From NCBI GenBank assembly GCA_965659675.1, contig CBFHWY010000058.1, forward strand, positions 1 through 18,473: DNA of 18,473 bases, written 5' to 3'. Made by a program: the position numbers and the translations under genes. The notes under the pieces were generated by a model. It was not told the origin of the DNA, did no database searches, and saw only the letters and a program-made list of their open reading frames with translations. Shown here piece after piece: positions 1-6,809 of the stretch. The DNA comes from CBFHWY01 sp965659675. GTDB taxonomy: Bacteria > Bacteroidota > Bacteroidia > Flavobacteriales_G > Salibacteraceae. How positions within the stretch are numbered: position 1 is the first letter of the stretch; each line of letters starts with the position of its first letter.

Positions 1-46
1 TCTTGTTCATCAGAACCTCATCGGGGATTGATATTTCTTGACTCAT
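1..46 (-). CDS. N-terminal fragment of a probable ORF6N-domain DNA-binding protein
   Basis: Only the first 15 codons are inside the window; the gene runs leftward off the edge. The peptide reads MSQEISIPDEVLMNK from an ATG at 46-44. This resembles the opening of ORF6N-domain proteins (KilA-N/Ant-type DNA-binding proteins common on Bacteroidota chromosomes and prophages), which usually begin with a short leader followed by a 'IPDEVI.NKI' segment. A promoter-like pair of elements lies just upstream at 72-103. The family call rests on about ten residues and recall of the family, so it is tentative. The existence of a start here is better supported than its identity. Confidence 0.45.
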   Translation of the reverse strand, partial: MSQEISIPDEVLMNK

Positions 47-71
47 TTTGATGAATTTTAGTTTGAGCCAA

Positions 72-103
72 TAAAACTAGAGCCCGTATGTTTAAACATC
101 AAA
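72..103 (-). promoter_or_regulatory. Predicted promoter of the edge gene
   Basis: On the minus strand TTTG (103-100) is followed after 20 bases by TAGTTTTA (79-72). This matches the Bacteroidetes primary sigma pattern TTTG-N19-21-TAnnTTTG with one mismatch at the last base. The predicted transcription start is about 20-25 bases before the ATG at 46. The orientation and position fit the leftward edge gene. Confidence 0.45.
88..99. other. Perfect 12-bp palindrome, operator candidate
   Basis: ATGTTTAAACAT is an exact palindrome. It sits between the predicted -33 and -7 elements of the edge gene and directly abuts the -33 box, a typical place for a dimeric repressor to bind. The rest of 47-246 is AT-rich and holds no gene I can support. 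Confidence 0.35.
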
Positions 104-227
104 CTTTGCTTGATTAAACTTATTCCAGATGAATTCGAATGTGCCTACCAAACTTAGACTTGAAGTATTGGAAAGAATGGTGTATTCAAATCCTGGAAAC
201 TTAATTTGCAATCTTGAGGTAGCAATT

Positions 228-244
228 TGTGACTTCAAGTCACA
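228..244. other. 17-bp near-perfect palindrome after the DUF4199 stop codon
   Basis: TGTGACTTCAAGTCACA has 7-bp arms around a TCA loop and begins two bases past the DUF4199 stop codon. On the minus transcript it could be a small hairpin, but no U-tract follows, so a classical intrinsic terminator is not supported. It may be an mRNA 3'-end structure or a protein-binding site. Confidence 0.35.
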
Positions 245-246
245 GT

Positions 247-735
247 TTAAGCCCGCGCCTTAGGCATCTTCCAAAAGATCGCTGCCCAAATGATCGAATA
301 CACCAGGCCTACGATCATAAAACCAAATAAGGTAAAGCTAGTGTGGATGGATACAGAGAAAAAGAATTCTCCGGTTTGCCTGACCTGCTCGATCTGCTCC
401 TCTGAATAACCGAGCTCCTTGGCTTCCAGAACACGCTCAGTTAGGCGTGAGTTCAGAAAGTCAGTATCAACAAACTTATAGTACAACCAGGTAAAAATGC
501 TGATGGTGACGGTGTAAACCGAACTGATCCTCATGCCTTCTTTAAGGCTGTTGCCAAAACTCTTGTAGCCCTTGAGTTCAAAGTGCTTTCGGAGTCCGAA
601 AAACAGAGCGATCAAAATGAAAAGGAAGTAGCCATAAATACCAAACTCTGCAGGCAAATTCAAAAAGAAGATGACCAACTTGACCGCAATGGCGATCAGA
701 GCAAAGTTAAGTGCAATATTCAGTGATCTGGGCAT
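247..735 (-). CDS. DUF4199 family membrane protein
   Basis: A 162-residue inner-membrane protein of the Bacteroidota-specific DUF4199 family, function unknown. Hydrophobic segments lie at about residues 7-27, 32-47, 70-88 and 125-155. Between the third and fourth is a hydrophilic stretch (about 90-122) containing the family's typical 'L.E.V.EAKELGYSEEQIEQ' style helix. Length and hydropathy fit the family. The ATG at 735-733 lies immediately after the U-tract of the intrinsic terminator that follows rho. No TAnnTTTG box lies between rho and this gene, so expression may depend on read-through from rho or on an unrecognised promoter. DUF4199 genes often sit near glycosyltransferase or housekeeping genes in other Bacteroidota; that context does not reveal a function here. 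Confidence 0.8.
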   Translation of the reverse strand: MPRSLNIALNFALIAIAVKLVIFFLNLPAEFGIYGYFLFILIALFFGLRKHFELKGYKSFGNSLKEGMRISSVYTVTISIFTWLYYKFVDTDFLNSRLTERVLEAKELGYSEEQIEQVRQTGEFFFSVSIHTSFTLFGFMIVGLVYSIIWAAIFWKMPKARA

Positions 736-739
736 AAAT

Positions 740-781
740 TAAAAAGCCCCCGGCATGATTCAAAACCATGTCACGGGGGCT
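740..781 (-). terminator. Intrinsic terminator downstream of rho
   Basis: On the minus strand AGCCCCC (781-775) pairs with GGGGGCT (751-745). An inner CATG/CATG stem (770-767 with 757-754) lies above a small internal loop. TTTTT then AATTT follow, giving a classic GC-rich hairpin plus U-tract 20 bases after the rho stop codon. The U-tract runs straight into the DUF4199 ATG. On the plus strand no T-run follows, so it is directional. Confidence 0.8.
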
Positions 782-800
782 AAAGCTTTATTGTTTGACA

Positions 801-2384
801 TTATCCATTCATCGAGACCAAAAACTCTTCGTTGGTTCCGCTGAATTGTAGTTTCTCTTTCAGGAATTCCATGGCTTCTATTGGAGTCATGTCTGAGAGA
901 TGTTTTCTCAGGATCCAGATACGCTGTAGGAAGTCCTTGTTCAGCAGAAGGTCGTCGCGACGTGTACTCGAAGCTACAAGGTCGATCGCTGGATATACTC
1001 TTCTGTTTGACAGTTTTCTGTCGAGTTGAAGCTCCATGTTACCGGTTCCTTTAAACTCTTCGAAGATCACCTCATCCATTTTAGAGCCAGTTTCTGTAAG
1101 GGCTGTGGCAACAATGGTTAAAGATCCTCCATTTTCAATGTTTCTGGCTGCACCAAAGAATTTCTTTGGCTTGTGCAGTGCATGAGCATCTACCCCGCCA
1201 GTAAGTACCTTTCCAGATGCTGGAGCAACAGTATTGTAAGCTCTTGCCAAACGCGTAATGGAGTCAAGCAGGATCACCACATCATGACCACATTCAACCA
1301 TACGCTTCGCCTTGTTCAAGACGATATTCGCGATCTTCACGTGTTTGTCTGCTGGCTCGTCAAAAGTTGATGAAACCACTTCAGCGTTCACGCTTCGCTT
1401 CATGTCTGTAACTTCCTCCGGACGCTCATCGATCAACAGGATCATTAAATAACACTCAGGGTGATTACTTGCGATCGCATTGGCTACTTCTTTCAACAAT
1501 TGTGTTTTACCTGTCTTAGGTTGTGCAACGATAAGTCCACGTTGCCCTTTTCCAATTGGGGTAAAGAGATCGATCACTCTCGTGCTCATCGATTCTTTCG
1601 GGTGTCCAGTAAGGTTTAATTTTTCCTCTGGGAACAGTGGCGTCAGGTAATCGAATGGAACACGATCTCTCACTTCTTGAGGTTCACGACCATTAATGCT
1701 TTCTACCTTGATCAGCGGGAAATATTTCTCACCTTCTTTTGGAGGACGAATGGCGCCTTTGACAGTATCACCTGTTTTCAGCCCGAATAACTTGATCTGA
1801 GACTGACTTACATAGATATCATCCGGTGAATTCAGATAGTTAAAGTCAGACGAACGAAGGAAACCGTAACCGTCTTGCATGGTTTCAAGCACTCCTTCTG
1901 CGCTTACGATACCTTCAAAGCTATATTTAGGCTCCTCGGGCTTTGGTCTTGGCTGACGCTCTTTTCTATCTCCTCTATCATTGCGATCTTTTCTGTCGTT
2001 GCGATCATTGCGATCGTTGCGATCCCTGCGATTGTCTCCACGGCTTGAAGAAGAACGACGATCTTTAGATGAATCTTTATCATCTGTTTTTTCATCCTTG
2101 TTATCTTCTTTTTTATCCTTGGATGGAGACTTGGATTTATCGTCTTTATCCGATCGCGGTTTCGGAGCTCCATTTGACTTTTCCTTAGAAGGACTGCGCT
2201 TGGGCTTTCCTTTGTCAGTTGGAGTCTCTGTAGTCTCGTCGTGTTTTTTCATTGCCTGGAGATCGAGGATCTGATAGATCAGGTCCTGTTTCTTGAGTTT
2301 GTCAAATTTGGGAACATCCAGGTCTTTTGCTATTTCTTTTAGCTCTCCAACAAGCTTATTGTTAAGCTCTTGAATATCGTACAT
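801..2384 (-). CDS. rho: Transcription termination factor Rho with long charged insertion
   Basis: ATP-dependent hexameric RNA helicase that ends transcription at Rho-dependent sites. Of 527 residues, 1-45 form the Rho_N helical domain. Residues about 46-152 are a low-complexity K/D/E/R/S linker with an RND/RKD repeat near 119-141. Residues about 155-230 are the cold-shock-like primary RNA-binding domain (DGYGFLRS, 171-178). The ATPase core follows, with Walker A AQPKTGKT (287-294), Walker B VILLD (370-374), SITRLARAYN (375-384) and a GKVLTGGVDAHALHKPKKFF segment (391-410) covering the Q-loop region. E. coli Rho has 419 residues; the excess is the linker, as in other Bacteroidota. The E. coli Walker A reads APPKAGKT, so the P-loop differs at two positions. 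The gene faces away from the sugar-enzyme genes and has its own terminator. Confidence 0.98.
   Translation of the reverse strand: MYDIQELNNKLVGELKEIAKDLDVPKFDKLKKQDLIYQILDLQAMKKHDETTETPTDKGKPKRSPSKEKSNGAPKPRSDKDDKSKSPSKDKKEDNKDEKTDDKDSSKDRRSSSSRGDNRRDRNDRNDRNDRKDRNDRGDRKERQPRPKPEEPKYSFEGIVSAEGVLETMQDGYGFLRSSDFNYLNSPDDIYVSQSQIKLFGLKTGDTVKGAIRPPKEGEKYFPLIKVESINGREPQEVRDRVPFDYLTPLFPEEKLNLTGHPKESMSTRVIDLFTPIGKGQRGLIVAQPKTGKTQLLKEVANAIASNHPECYLMILLIDERPEEVTDMKRSVNAEVVSSTFDEPADKHVKIANIVLNKAKRMVECGHDVVILLDSITRLARAYNTVAPASGKVLTGGVDAHALHKPKKFFGAARNIENGGSLTIVATALTETGSKMDEVIFEEFKGTGNMELQLDRKLSNRRVYPAIDLVASSTRRDDLLLNKDFLQRIWILRKHLSDMTPIEAMEFLKEKLQFSGTNEEFLVSMNG
1981..2034. repeat. 9-bp tandem repeat inside rho
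   Basis: Six adjacent 9-base units, mostly TTGCGATCN on the plus strand, encode the R-N-D/R-K-D triplet repeats of the Rho linker. The unit at 1990-1998 has diverged. In-frame 9-base units mean copy number can change without a frameshift. Confidence 0.75.
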
Positions 2385-2466
2385 ATAAAGTATTCTTAGT
2401 TAAATATGGAATTTGTTTTCTTCGGAAATATTCGAATAAAAAGAATGAAATTTCTCGATTGAAATC

Positions 2467-2485
2467 GTCTAAGAGGGACTTAGAC
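2467..2485. other. Perfect inverted repeat in the rho upstream region
   Basis: GTCTAAG-AGGGA-CTTAGAC: 7-bp arms and a 5-base loop, in the 170-bp divergent gap between rho and the reductase gene. No T-run follows on either strand. If rho transcription starts just after the candidate -7 box at 2497-2490, this hairpin would form the extreme 5' end of the rho mRNA. A second small inverted repeat, CGATT-GA-AATCG (2456-2467), abuts it. Confidence 0.45.
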
Positions 2486-2489
2486 ATCG

Positions 2490-2497
2490 CAATAATA
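2490..2497 (-). promoter_or_regulatory. Candidate -7 box for rho
   Basis: TATTATTG on the minus strand differs from TAnnTTTG at one position. It lies about 105 bases before the rho ATG, and no convincing -33 TTG is seen upstream. Weak call. Confidence 0.25.
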
Positions 2498-2554
2498 CGA
2501 AATCTTCACCTTATCACTATCAGATTCAGCATATTTGTTTAAAATTTCGCAATT

Positions 2555-3442
2555 ATGTCGAAGCGTATCTTCATTTCAGGAGCTTCCGGACTTATTGGAT
2601 CCAATTGCCAAAAACACTTCAACGAACTAGGGTATGAAGTGATCGGCTCACACTTCAGTTTTCCTACCGATAACACGGTTTCTTTTAATACACTGGACCT
2701 GACTAGCTCAAACAACTTTGACATCAGGGCATTTGATCCTGATGTGATCATTCATTGTGGTGCCCTCACCTGGGTAGATTATTGTGAAGAGCATCCTGAT
2801 GAGAGTTATGAGAAGACCGTGCGCTCCACAAAAAACCTGGTGGAACTTTCAAAAGAACTAAAGGCTAAACTGGTCTACATCAGCACAGACTATGTGTTTG
2901 ATGGCAAGAATGGTCCTTACAGGGAAACTGACCCAACTAATGCGTTGAGCATATATGGAAAGCATAAACTCGAAGGGGAAGAACTCGTGCAGGAAAGTTC
3001 GAGCGAACACCTCATCCTTAGAGTCACCAATGTATATGGAGATGAGATCAGAATGAAGAATTTCATTGCACGGATCATTCAGCAGATCGGTGAAGGGAAT
3101 GCACTTGACCTGAAGCTACCCAGAGACCAGTATGCTACTCCAGTGAACGCTTTGGATGTAGCGCGTTGTTTAGCTCATCTTATCGCCGATAATAAAATGG
3201 GTATTTACCATATTGCTTCAACAGATTATTTGAATCGCGTGCAACTTGCCCTGAGGGTATTAAAGTATTATCCAGAGGCAACTTACCAGTTGGAAAGCAT
3301 CGATACTGCTAGCCTGGGTCAGGCAGCTCCGCGACCATTGATTGGAGGCTTGATCTCAGAACGATTTCTTTCAGAATACCCCGAATTTGAATTCACAAAT
3401 GTGGATGATTATCTGAGCGAAAAGATCAGTGCCACACTTTAA
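2555..3442 (+). CDS. RmlD-like SDR sugar-nucleotide reductase/epimerase
   Basis: A 295-residue extended-SDR protein of the RmlD (dTDP-4-dehydrorhamnose reductase) substrate-binding family. Visible motifs are the Rossmann glycine motif GASGLIG (9-15), an IIHCGALTWVD segment (65-75), STDYVFDG (110-117) holding the catalytic Ser/Thr, and Y134xxxK138 in YGKHKLEGE. The likely reaction is NAD(P)H-dependent reduction or epimerisation of an NDP-4-keto sugar; the true substrate cannot be read from sequence. Canonical rhamnose genes (rmlA, rmlB, rmlC) are not nearby, so naming it rmlD would be unsafe. The next gene, 64 bases downstream on the same strand, is a DegT-fold dehydratase-like enzyme, which supports a shared deoxysugar pathway. 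Confidence 0.8.
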   Translation: MSKRIFISGASGLIGSNCQKHFNELGYEVIGSHFSFPTDNTVSFNTLDLTSSNNFDIRAFDPDVIIHCGALTWVDYCEEHPDESYEKTVRSTKNLVELSKELKAKLVYISTDYVFDGKNGPYRETDPTNALSIYGKHKLEGEELVQESSSEHLILRVTNVYGDEIRMKNFIARIIQQIGEGNALDLKLPRDQYATPVNALDVARCLAHLIADNKMGIYHIASTDYLNRVQLALRVLKYYPEATYQLESIDTASLGQAAPRPLIGGLISERFLSEYPEFEFTNVDDYLSEKISATL

Positions 3443-3478
3443 ATGGTCAAAGCGAAAACCATAGCGCTCGAATACTGT

Positions 3479-3486
3479 TAAATTTG
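3479..3486 (+). promoter_or_regulatory. -7 box TAAATTTG upstream of the DegT-family gene
   Basis: An exact match to TAnnTTTG, 20 bases before the ATG at 3507, in the gap after the reductase gene. No clear -33 TTG lies at the expected distance. It suggests the DegT-family gene can be transcribed independently of the upstream gene. Confidence 0.4.
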
Positions 3487-3506
3487 CCCACCTTATTATA
3501 GAAAGT

Positions 3507-4709
3507 ATGTCAGAAAATAATATCACTGTTCCTTATGGAATGACCGTTCACGGTCAGGATGAAATAGATGCCGTTGTAAACGTACTCAAAACCAGTACCC
3601 AAATGGGTAAGCATGTTCGTCAGATGGAAGAACGTGTTGCAGCACTATATGCAAAGAAGCATGGGATAATGGTCAACTCGGGTTCTTCAGCGCTTTACAT
3701 TTCCGCTGAGATCATGAACTTGCCCAAGGGCTCTGAGGTGATCACTCCTGCCCTCACCTTCTCCACCACCGTTGCTCCATTGGTGAGAAATGGTTTGGTA
3801 CCTGTTTTTGTGGATGTAGCTCCCGGAACCTACTGCATCGATGCCGATAAAGTGGAAGAGATGATCAGCGACAAAACGAAAGCATTGGTTATCCCAAATC
3901 TCATTGGAAACCTACCCGACTGGGAGAAATTGAGAGCCATTGCCGATAAATATGACCTGTTTATTCTAGAGGATTCAGCCGATACTCTTGGAGCCACTAT
4001 TGGTGAAGGAAGCAGCGGACGCTTCAGCGATATCAGCATTACCTCTTTTTACGGTTCGCACGTGATCAATTGTGCAGGAAATGGCGGTATGCTCTGCGTT
4101 AATGACGATGCTCTTGCAGAGAGAGCCAAACTCCTCCGCTCATGGGGACGCAGTTCATCATTGTTTGTGGAAAGTGAGAAGATCGAGAATCGATTCAACA
4201 TTGACGTGGACGGTATAGAATATGACGCCAAGTTTGTTTTTGAAGAGCTTGGATACAATTTAGAACCTTCTGAGATGGGTGCAGCTTTCGGCCTTGTTCA
4301 GCTCGATAAATTGGATCACAACATATCTGAACGCGAAAAGAACCTGGCTGAATTAAGCGAATTCTTCAGCGAGTATGAAGATTGGTTCATTCTTCCGAAC
4401 CAACTTCCCCATTCGAGAACAGGTTGGTTGGCTTGTGCCTTGACCATAAAAGAGAATGCTCCTTTCAGCAGAAAAGAGATGCAGATCTTTTTGGAGAAAA
4501 GAAATGTGCAAACCAGAACGGTTTTTACAGGAAACATTCTACGTCAGCCTGGTTTCAAGAACATTGAGCACAGAGCGAATCCAGAAGGATATCCATTTGC
4601 TGACCAGGTAATGAGAGGTGGTATTCTTTTAGCCTGTCATCACGGACTTAGCCGCGAAATGATGGATCACCTGAAGTCAAGTGCTAAAGCCTTTCTTGAG
4701 CAGTTCTAA
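3507..4709 (+). CDS. DegT-fold NDP-4-keto-6-deoxyhexose 3-dehydratase-like enzyme (His-type)
   Basis: A 400-residue fold-type I PLP/PMP protein of the DegT/DnrJ/EryC1/StrS family. Residue 185, where sugar aminotransferases carry the PLP-binding lysine, is histidine (FYGSH, 181-185; codon 4059-4061 CAC). This replacement is the hallmark of the C3-deoxygenating members ColD and E1/RfbH. Other agreements with that subgroup are an acidic residue in EDSAD (155-159) where aminotransferases usually have Q or H, the NLIGN segment (131-135), and TRTVFTGNILRQPGF near the C terminus. The four-cysteine [2Fe-2S] motif of E1 is absent: the segment after WGR reads SSSLF and has no cysteines for about 100 residues. 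This makes it more like ColD, which uses glutamate rather than an electron-transfer partner. It probably acts with the preceding reductase. Substrate unknown. Confidence 0.75.
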   Translation: MSENNITVPYGMTVHGQDEIDAVVNVLKTSTQMGKHVRQMEERVAALYAKKHGIMVNSGSSALYISAEIMNLPKGSEVITPALTFSTTVAPLVRNGLVPVFVDVAPGTYCIDADKVEEMISDKTKALVIPNLIGNLPDWEKLRAIADKYDLFILEDSADTLGATIGEGSSGRFSDISITSFYGSHVINCAGNGGMLCVNDDALAERAKLLRSWGRSSSLFVESEKIENRFNIDVDGIEYDAKFVFEELGYNLEPSEMGAAFGLVQLDKLDHNISEREKNLAELSEFFSEYEDWFILPNQLPHSRTGWLACALTIKENAPFSRKEMQIFLEKRNVQTRTVFTGNILRQPGFKNIEHRANPEGYPFADQVMRGGILLACHHGLSREMMDHLKSSAKAFLEQF

Positions 4710-4739
4710 GAATTAATACTTCTACTTGGCATAGTCTTC

Positions 4740-4747
4740 TATTTTTG
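4740..4747 (+). promoter_or_regulatory. -7 box TATTTTTG four bases before ppk start
   Basis: An exact TAnnTTTG match separated from the ATG at 4752 by only TCCT. Bacteroidetes transcripts start a few bases after this box, so the ppk mRNA would begin at or next to its start codon. The -33 position shows TTC with a 17-base spacer, a weak match. Confidence 0.5.
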
Positions 4748-4751
4748 TCCT

Positions 4752-6809
4752 ATGCCGAAAAGCTTCCCTACTGTTAATCGAGAGCTAAGTTGGCTCTCAT
4801 TCAACGAACGTGTCCTTCAGGAATCTGAAGACCCAAACAACCCCCTGTTAGAAAGGCTGCGTTTTCTCGGAATATTCTCGAGTAACCGCGATGAGTTCTT
4901 TCGTGTGCGGGTTGCCGGAGTGAAAAGAATGGTCGATCTGGGTCAGAACTACACAGAATATCAGGATATCGACTTGAGTGATCTTCTGGCGCGAATTCAA
5001 AAGATCACCCTGGATCAGGAAGAACGCTTCAGTAGAAGTTATGGGAAGATCATTCGCGAGTTAAAAAAGGAAGGCCTGGTGCTCCTGAATGAGCGTCAAC
5101 TCACCAACGAGCATAAAGACTTCGTGAATAAGTGGTTCAAGGAGAAGGTTTACCCTACTCTGGTGCCGATCATGTTGAAGAACGTTGACGAATTTCCTGA
5201 GCTAAAAGACCGCGTGAGTTACTTTGCCGTGATCCTTTCAAAAAAGGACGGCTCCCGAAAAAGTCAATACGCCCTGATCGAGATCCCCTCCAAAGAACTG
5301 GGGAGGTTTTTGGTTTTACCAAAAGTTGATGATAAGGACTACATCATCATTCTTGATGATGTGATACGCTATTGTTTGAGGAACATCTTCGCGATCTTCG
5401 ATTATGATCAGTTTGAGGCATACACGATCAAGATCACCAGAGATGCTGAGCTAGATCTGGACAATGATGTATCCGAAGGCTTCCTCAACAAAATGAAACA
5501 GAGTCTGAAGAAGAGAAAGAAAGGCTCTCCTGTGCGTTTTGTGTACGATGAACACATGCCAAAGCGCTTATTTCAGTACCTCAAGCGCAAACTAGCCCTC
5601 GATGATGACGACAATCTCATTCCGGGTGGACGTTATCACAATTTCAGGGACTATATGGGTTTTCCAACAGTAGGTCGAGATGATCTTTTGTTTAAAAAAG
5701 AACAGCCAGTGACCCACCCAGACCTCAAGCCTTATGAGAATGTTTTTGACACAATTAGGGAAAAGGATGTCTTGCTGCACTACCCTTACATGACCTTCCA
5801 TCACTTTATTGACTTTTTGCGCGAAGCTGCGATCGATCCTAAAGTGAAAGAGATCTATGTGACCATGTATCGGCTTGCCGATAAATCGAAGGTGGTGAAC
5901 GCATTGTTGAATGCGGCGAAAAACGGTAAGGAGGTCACCGCAGTCCTTGAGTTACAGGCTCGCTTTGATGAGGAGAATAACATCTATTGGTCGAATGTGC
6001 TGCAGGAAGAGGGCATCAAAGTGCTTTTTGGGTTTGAAGGCTTGAAGATCCATTCGAAGGTGGCGATCATTGGCCGGAAAGAAAAAAGTCGAATGGTTTA
6101 CTATGGATGCTTTGGAACAGGGAACTTCAATGAATCCACCGCCAAGATCTATTGCGACCTTTCACTTTATACCTCAAATCAAAAGATCACCAAAGAGGCA
6201 CTGAAGATCTTCGGGATGTTGCAGGGAAGGTTCACTACGAACAGAAATAGTCACATCATTCTTTCACCGAACCAGACAAGGATCAAGTTCATTCGATATA
6301 TCAATCGGGAGATCAGAAATGCCAAGGCTGGGAAAGATGCCTGGATCAAGGTAAAGGTGAACAGCCTGGTTGACCCCAAGATCATTCAAAAGCTCTATGA
6401 AGCGAGTAATGCCGGGGTAAAGATCGACATCATCGTTCGTGGTATGTGCAGTCTGATTCCGGGTAAGGACGGAATGAGTGAGAACATTCGGGTGATCAGT
6501 ATACTCGACAAGTTCCTAGAACACGCCAGGATCTATATCTTCTGCAACGACAACAAGCCAGAATACTTTATCTCTTCAGCAGATATGATGGTGCGTAATC
6601 TGGATCGCCGTATTGAACTTACCTGCCCCATCTATGATCCAGAGATCCGCCAGGAAGTTGATGATATTTGGGATTATCAATGGAAGGATAACGTAAAAGC
6701 CCGTATTATTGACGAAGAGCAAAAGAATAAATATGTGAAAGATGATAAAGCTGCATTTCGCTCGCAATTTGAATTTCACAATTACTACAGAAAAAAATAT
6801 CGCTCTTAG
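4752..6809 (+). CDS. ppk1: Polyphosphate kinase 1
   Basis: Reversibly transfers the gamma-phosphate of ATP to growing inorganic polyphosphate; acts as a membrane-associated oligomer. The 685 residues match the usual length (E. coli 688). The N-terminal signature NRELSWLSFNERVLQE is at 9-24, followed by SSNRDEFF (43-50) with the ATP-contacting Asn45. Two phospholipase D-like catalytic domains follow. His434 in KIHSK corresponds to the phosphorylated E. coli His435, and His591 in EHARIYIF to E. coli His592. Arg374 (MYRLA) and Arg404 (LQARF) correspond to the Mg-site arginines. GTGNFNESTAKIY lies at 455-467. All key residues are present, so it should be active. The start is the first in-frame ATG after the -7 box. 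Its stop codon overlaps the GTG start of ppx. Confidence 0.97.
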   Translation: MPKSFPTVNRELSWLSFNERVLQESEDPNNPLLERLRFLGIFSSNRDEFFRVRVAGVKRMVDLGQNYTEYQDIDLSDLLARIQKITLDQEERFSRSYGKIIRELKKEGLVLLNERQLTNEHKDFVNKWFKEKVYPTLVPIMLKNVDEFPELKDRVSYFAVILSKKDGSRKSQYALIEIPSKELGRFLVLPKVDDKDYIIILDDVIRYCLRNIFAIFDYDQFEAYTIKITRDAELDLDNDVSEGFLNKMKQSLKKRKKGSPVRFVYDEHMPKRLFQYLKRKLALDDDDNLIPGGRYHNFRDYMGFPTVGRDDLLFKKEQPVTHPDLKPYENVFDTIREKDVLLHYPYMTFHHFIDFLREAAIDPKVKEIYVTMYRLADKSKVVNALLNAAKNGKEVTAVLELQARFDEENNIYWSNVLQEEGIKVLFGFEGLKIHSKVAIIGRKEKSRMVYYGCFGTGNFNESTAKIYCDLSLYTSNQKITKEALKIFGMLQGRFTTNRNSHIILSPNQTRIKFIRYINREIRNAKAGKDAWIKVKVNSLVDPKIIQKLYEASNAGVKIDIIVRGMCSLIPGKDGMSENIRVISILDKFLEHARIYIFCNDNKPEYFISSADMMVRNLDRRIELTCPIYDPEIRQEVDDIWDYQWKDNVKARIIDEEQKNKYVKDDKAAFRSQFEFHNYYRKKYRS

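Noticed and set aside
129..263. 44-codon plus-strand ORF starting ATGAATTCG and overlapping the end of the DUF4199 gene
   Set aside because: No recognisable promoter or family similarity; it overlaps a better supported gene on the opposite strand and contains the palindrome at 228-244. Probably chance.
1981..2274. 97-residue plus-strand ORF rich in S, L and R opposite rho
   Set aside because: It is the antisense reading of the repetitive charged linker of Rho; the low-complexity composition mirrors the repeat.
2555..4709. Calling the two sugar genes part of a rhamnose or O-antigen cluster
   Set aside because: No rmlA/B/C, glycosyltransferase, flippase or polymerase genes lie nearby; only the two-gene pairing is supported.
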